A stretch of 6,814 bases of DNA, taken from assembly GCA_013816415.1 (NCBI GenBank), contig JACDEN010000143.1, forward strand, positions 1-6,814, written 5' to 3'. Positions 5,891 to 6,814 of this stretch are shown here, one piece after another. Position numbers and translations under genes: made by a program. The stretch comes from Planctomycetota bacterium. GTDB taxonomy: Bacteria; Planctomycetota; UBA11346. Position 1 is the stretch's first letter, and every line of letters begins with the position of its first letter. Below the pieces are notes generated by a model. It searched no databases. It was given only the letters and a program-made list of their open reading frames with translations, and was not told the origin of the DNA.

Positions 5891-6811
5891 TCAGGCATGC
5901 GCGAGGAAATCGCGCGATATCGCTAGGCCGCGCTGCTGGAGCTCGCTGGTTTTCATGAACACGCAGTCCTCCAGCTCGATGCTGACGCATCCGGTGTAGC
6001 CGGTCTTCACCAGCGTCTGGAACAAGCGGCTCCAGCGCACGACGCCGTGGCCGGGAATCGTGTAGCGCCAGTGGCGGTCGTAGAGGTTGCCGTGATCGTA
6101 CAGCGCTTCGCCGTCGATCTCGGTGTCCTTGGCGTGGACATGATGGACCTGGGGCGCGAATTCCTCGAGGAAGCGCACGGGATCGACGCCCATGCGCACG
6201 AGATGCGACGGATCGAAATTCACGCCGAACTGCGTGGTCCCGATCGCGCGGAAGATGGTGCGCAGGTCCGCCGGCGTGCAGCCGAGCGAGCTGTAGCCCG
6301 GATAGGAACCCGGCCAGCCTTCGAACAGGATGCGCGCGCCGCTGCCCGCGATCAGTTGTCCGACCCGGCCGAATCCAGCCAGCGCGAAGGCCATGTTCTC
6401 GTCCCGGCTGCGCGCAGCGTCCTCGGGCATGATCACGGTGAAGAAATTCCGCACGTCCGTCGCGGCGACCACCGCGTTCACATACGCAGCCACCGCGTCG
6501 GCGCAGCGGTCGCGCTTGGCGGCGTCGGGGCTCACCAATCCCCCCCAATCGCCGAAGGGCACATCGACGGTGCCGATCCTCAGCCCCGCCGCACGGATCC
6601 GTCCGATGTCCGCGACCGGCAGCGACGTGGCATCGATGCCCGAGAAGCCGTGGTCGGAGGTGTAGCGGATCAGCTGCCCGACATCGGTCTGCCAGGGCGT
6701 TCCCCACTGGCGGAAGAGGATCGGGAACGCGCCGGTGGCGGTGGCCAGCGGTTTCGCGTTGGCGGTGATGGGTTGGAGCGAGGTGGCGGCGGTTGGTGAC
6801 ATGCGCGCCAT
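5891..6811 (-). CDS. Sugar phosphate isomerase/epimerase-like TIM-barrel protein (AP endonuclease 2 family)
   Basis: A 306-residue protein of the xylose-isomerase-like TIM-barrel superfamily (IolE/IolI/Hyi-like), whose members isomerise, epimerise or dehydrate sugars and cyclitols using a divalent metal. The likely metal ligands are in the usual strand-end positions: Glu 164 (ILFEGWPG), Asp 200 with a nearby His 203 (NFDPSHLVRMG), His 226 in HVHAKD, and Glu 279 (SIELED). GHGVVRW (255-261) matches the G-x-G-x-[IV]-x-W loop of the family. The first 25 residues are Ala/Thr-rich and look like a variable extension. The chosen ATG at 6811 is 3 nt from the window edge; ATG 6802 is an alternative, and a start further upstream cannot be excluded. 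It is followed 51 nt later by the Gfo/Idh/MocA gene, a pairing common in inositol and keto-sugar catabolic clusters. The superfamily call is firm. The exact reaction is unknown. Confidence 0.88.
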   Translation of the reverse strand: MARMSPTAATSLQPITANAKPLATATGAFPILFRQWGTPWQTDVGQLIRYTSDHGFSGIDATSLPVADIGRIRAAGLRIGTVDVPFGDWGGLVSPDAAKRDRCADAVAAYVNAVVAATDVRNFFTVIMPEDAARSRDENMAFALAGFGRVGQLIAGSGARILFEGWPGSYPGYSSLGCTPADLRTIFRAIGTTQFGVNFDPSHLVRMGVDPVRFLEEFAPQVHHVHAKDTEIDGEALYDHGNLYDRHWRYTIPGHGVVRWSRLFQTLVKTGYTGCVSIELEDCVFMKTSELQQRGLAISRDFLAHA

Positions 6812-6814
6812 GAT

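Overview
The window comes from a GC-rich, Gram-negative bacterium. An outer-membrane beta-barrel protein with a signal peptide shows the Gram-negative envelope, and the coding regions are strongly GC-biased at third codon positions. The gene mix (a BBP2-like porin, a Gfo/Idh/MocA oxidoreductase beside a xylose-isomerase-like TIM barrel, an RpiR regulator) would suit a carbohydrate-degrading Verrucomicrobiota/Opitutales-type genome or a GC-rich gammaproteobacterium. The sequence alone does not settle which. This looks like ordinary chromosome: no phage, transposase, CRISPR, tRNA or rRNA was seen.

Layout. Positions 1-615 (+) hold the C-terminal two thirds of purU (formyltetrahydrofolate deformylase), cut by the window edge. 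After a 68-nt gap with a small perfect hairpin, an RpiR-type HTH-SIS regulator runs 684-1622 (+). It converges on a porin gene at 1722-2942 (-), whose transcript ends at a textbook intrinsic terminator (1658-1696). The porin is divergent from trpE (3201-4673, +). The 258-nt region between them carries a 16-bp operator-like palindrome that sits between a tentative -35 and -10 of the porin promoter. Immediately after the trpE stop comes a 107-nt imperfect palindrome (4674-4780) with perfect 13-bp ends and a perfect central hairpin. On the minus strand at the right end, a TIM-barrel isomerase/epimerase-like gene (5891-6811) is followed 51 nt later by a Gfo/Idh/MocA oxidoreductase (4820-5839), a likely two-gene operon.

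How they fit together. purU (one-carbon/formate supply for purines) and trpE (first step of tryptophan synthesis) are housekeeping genes. The oxidoreductase/TIM-barrel pair, the porin and the RpiR regulator look like parts of sugar or polyol uptake and catabolism, but the substrate cannot be read from the sequence, and a regulatory link between RpiR and the porin is only inference. No clearly new system is evident. The items most worth a second look are the long palindrome behind trpE and the porin operator.
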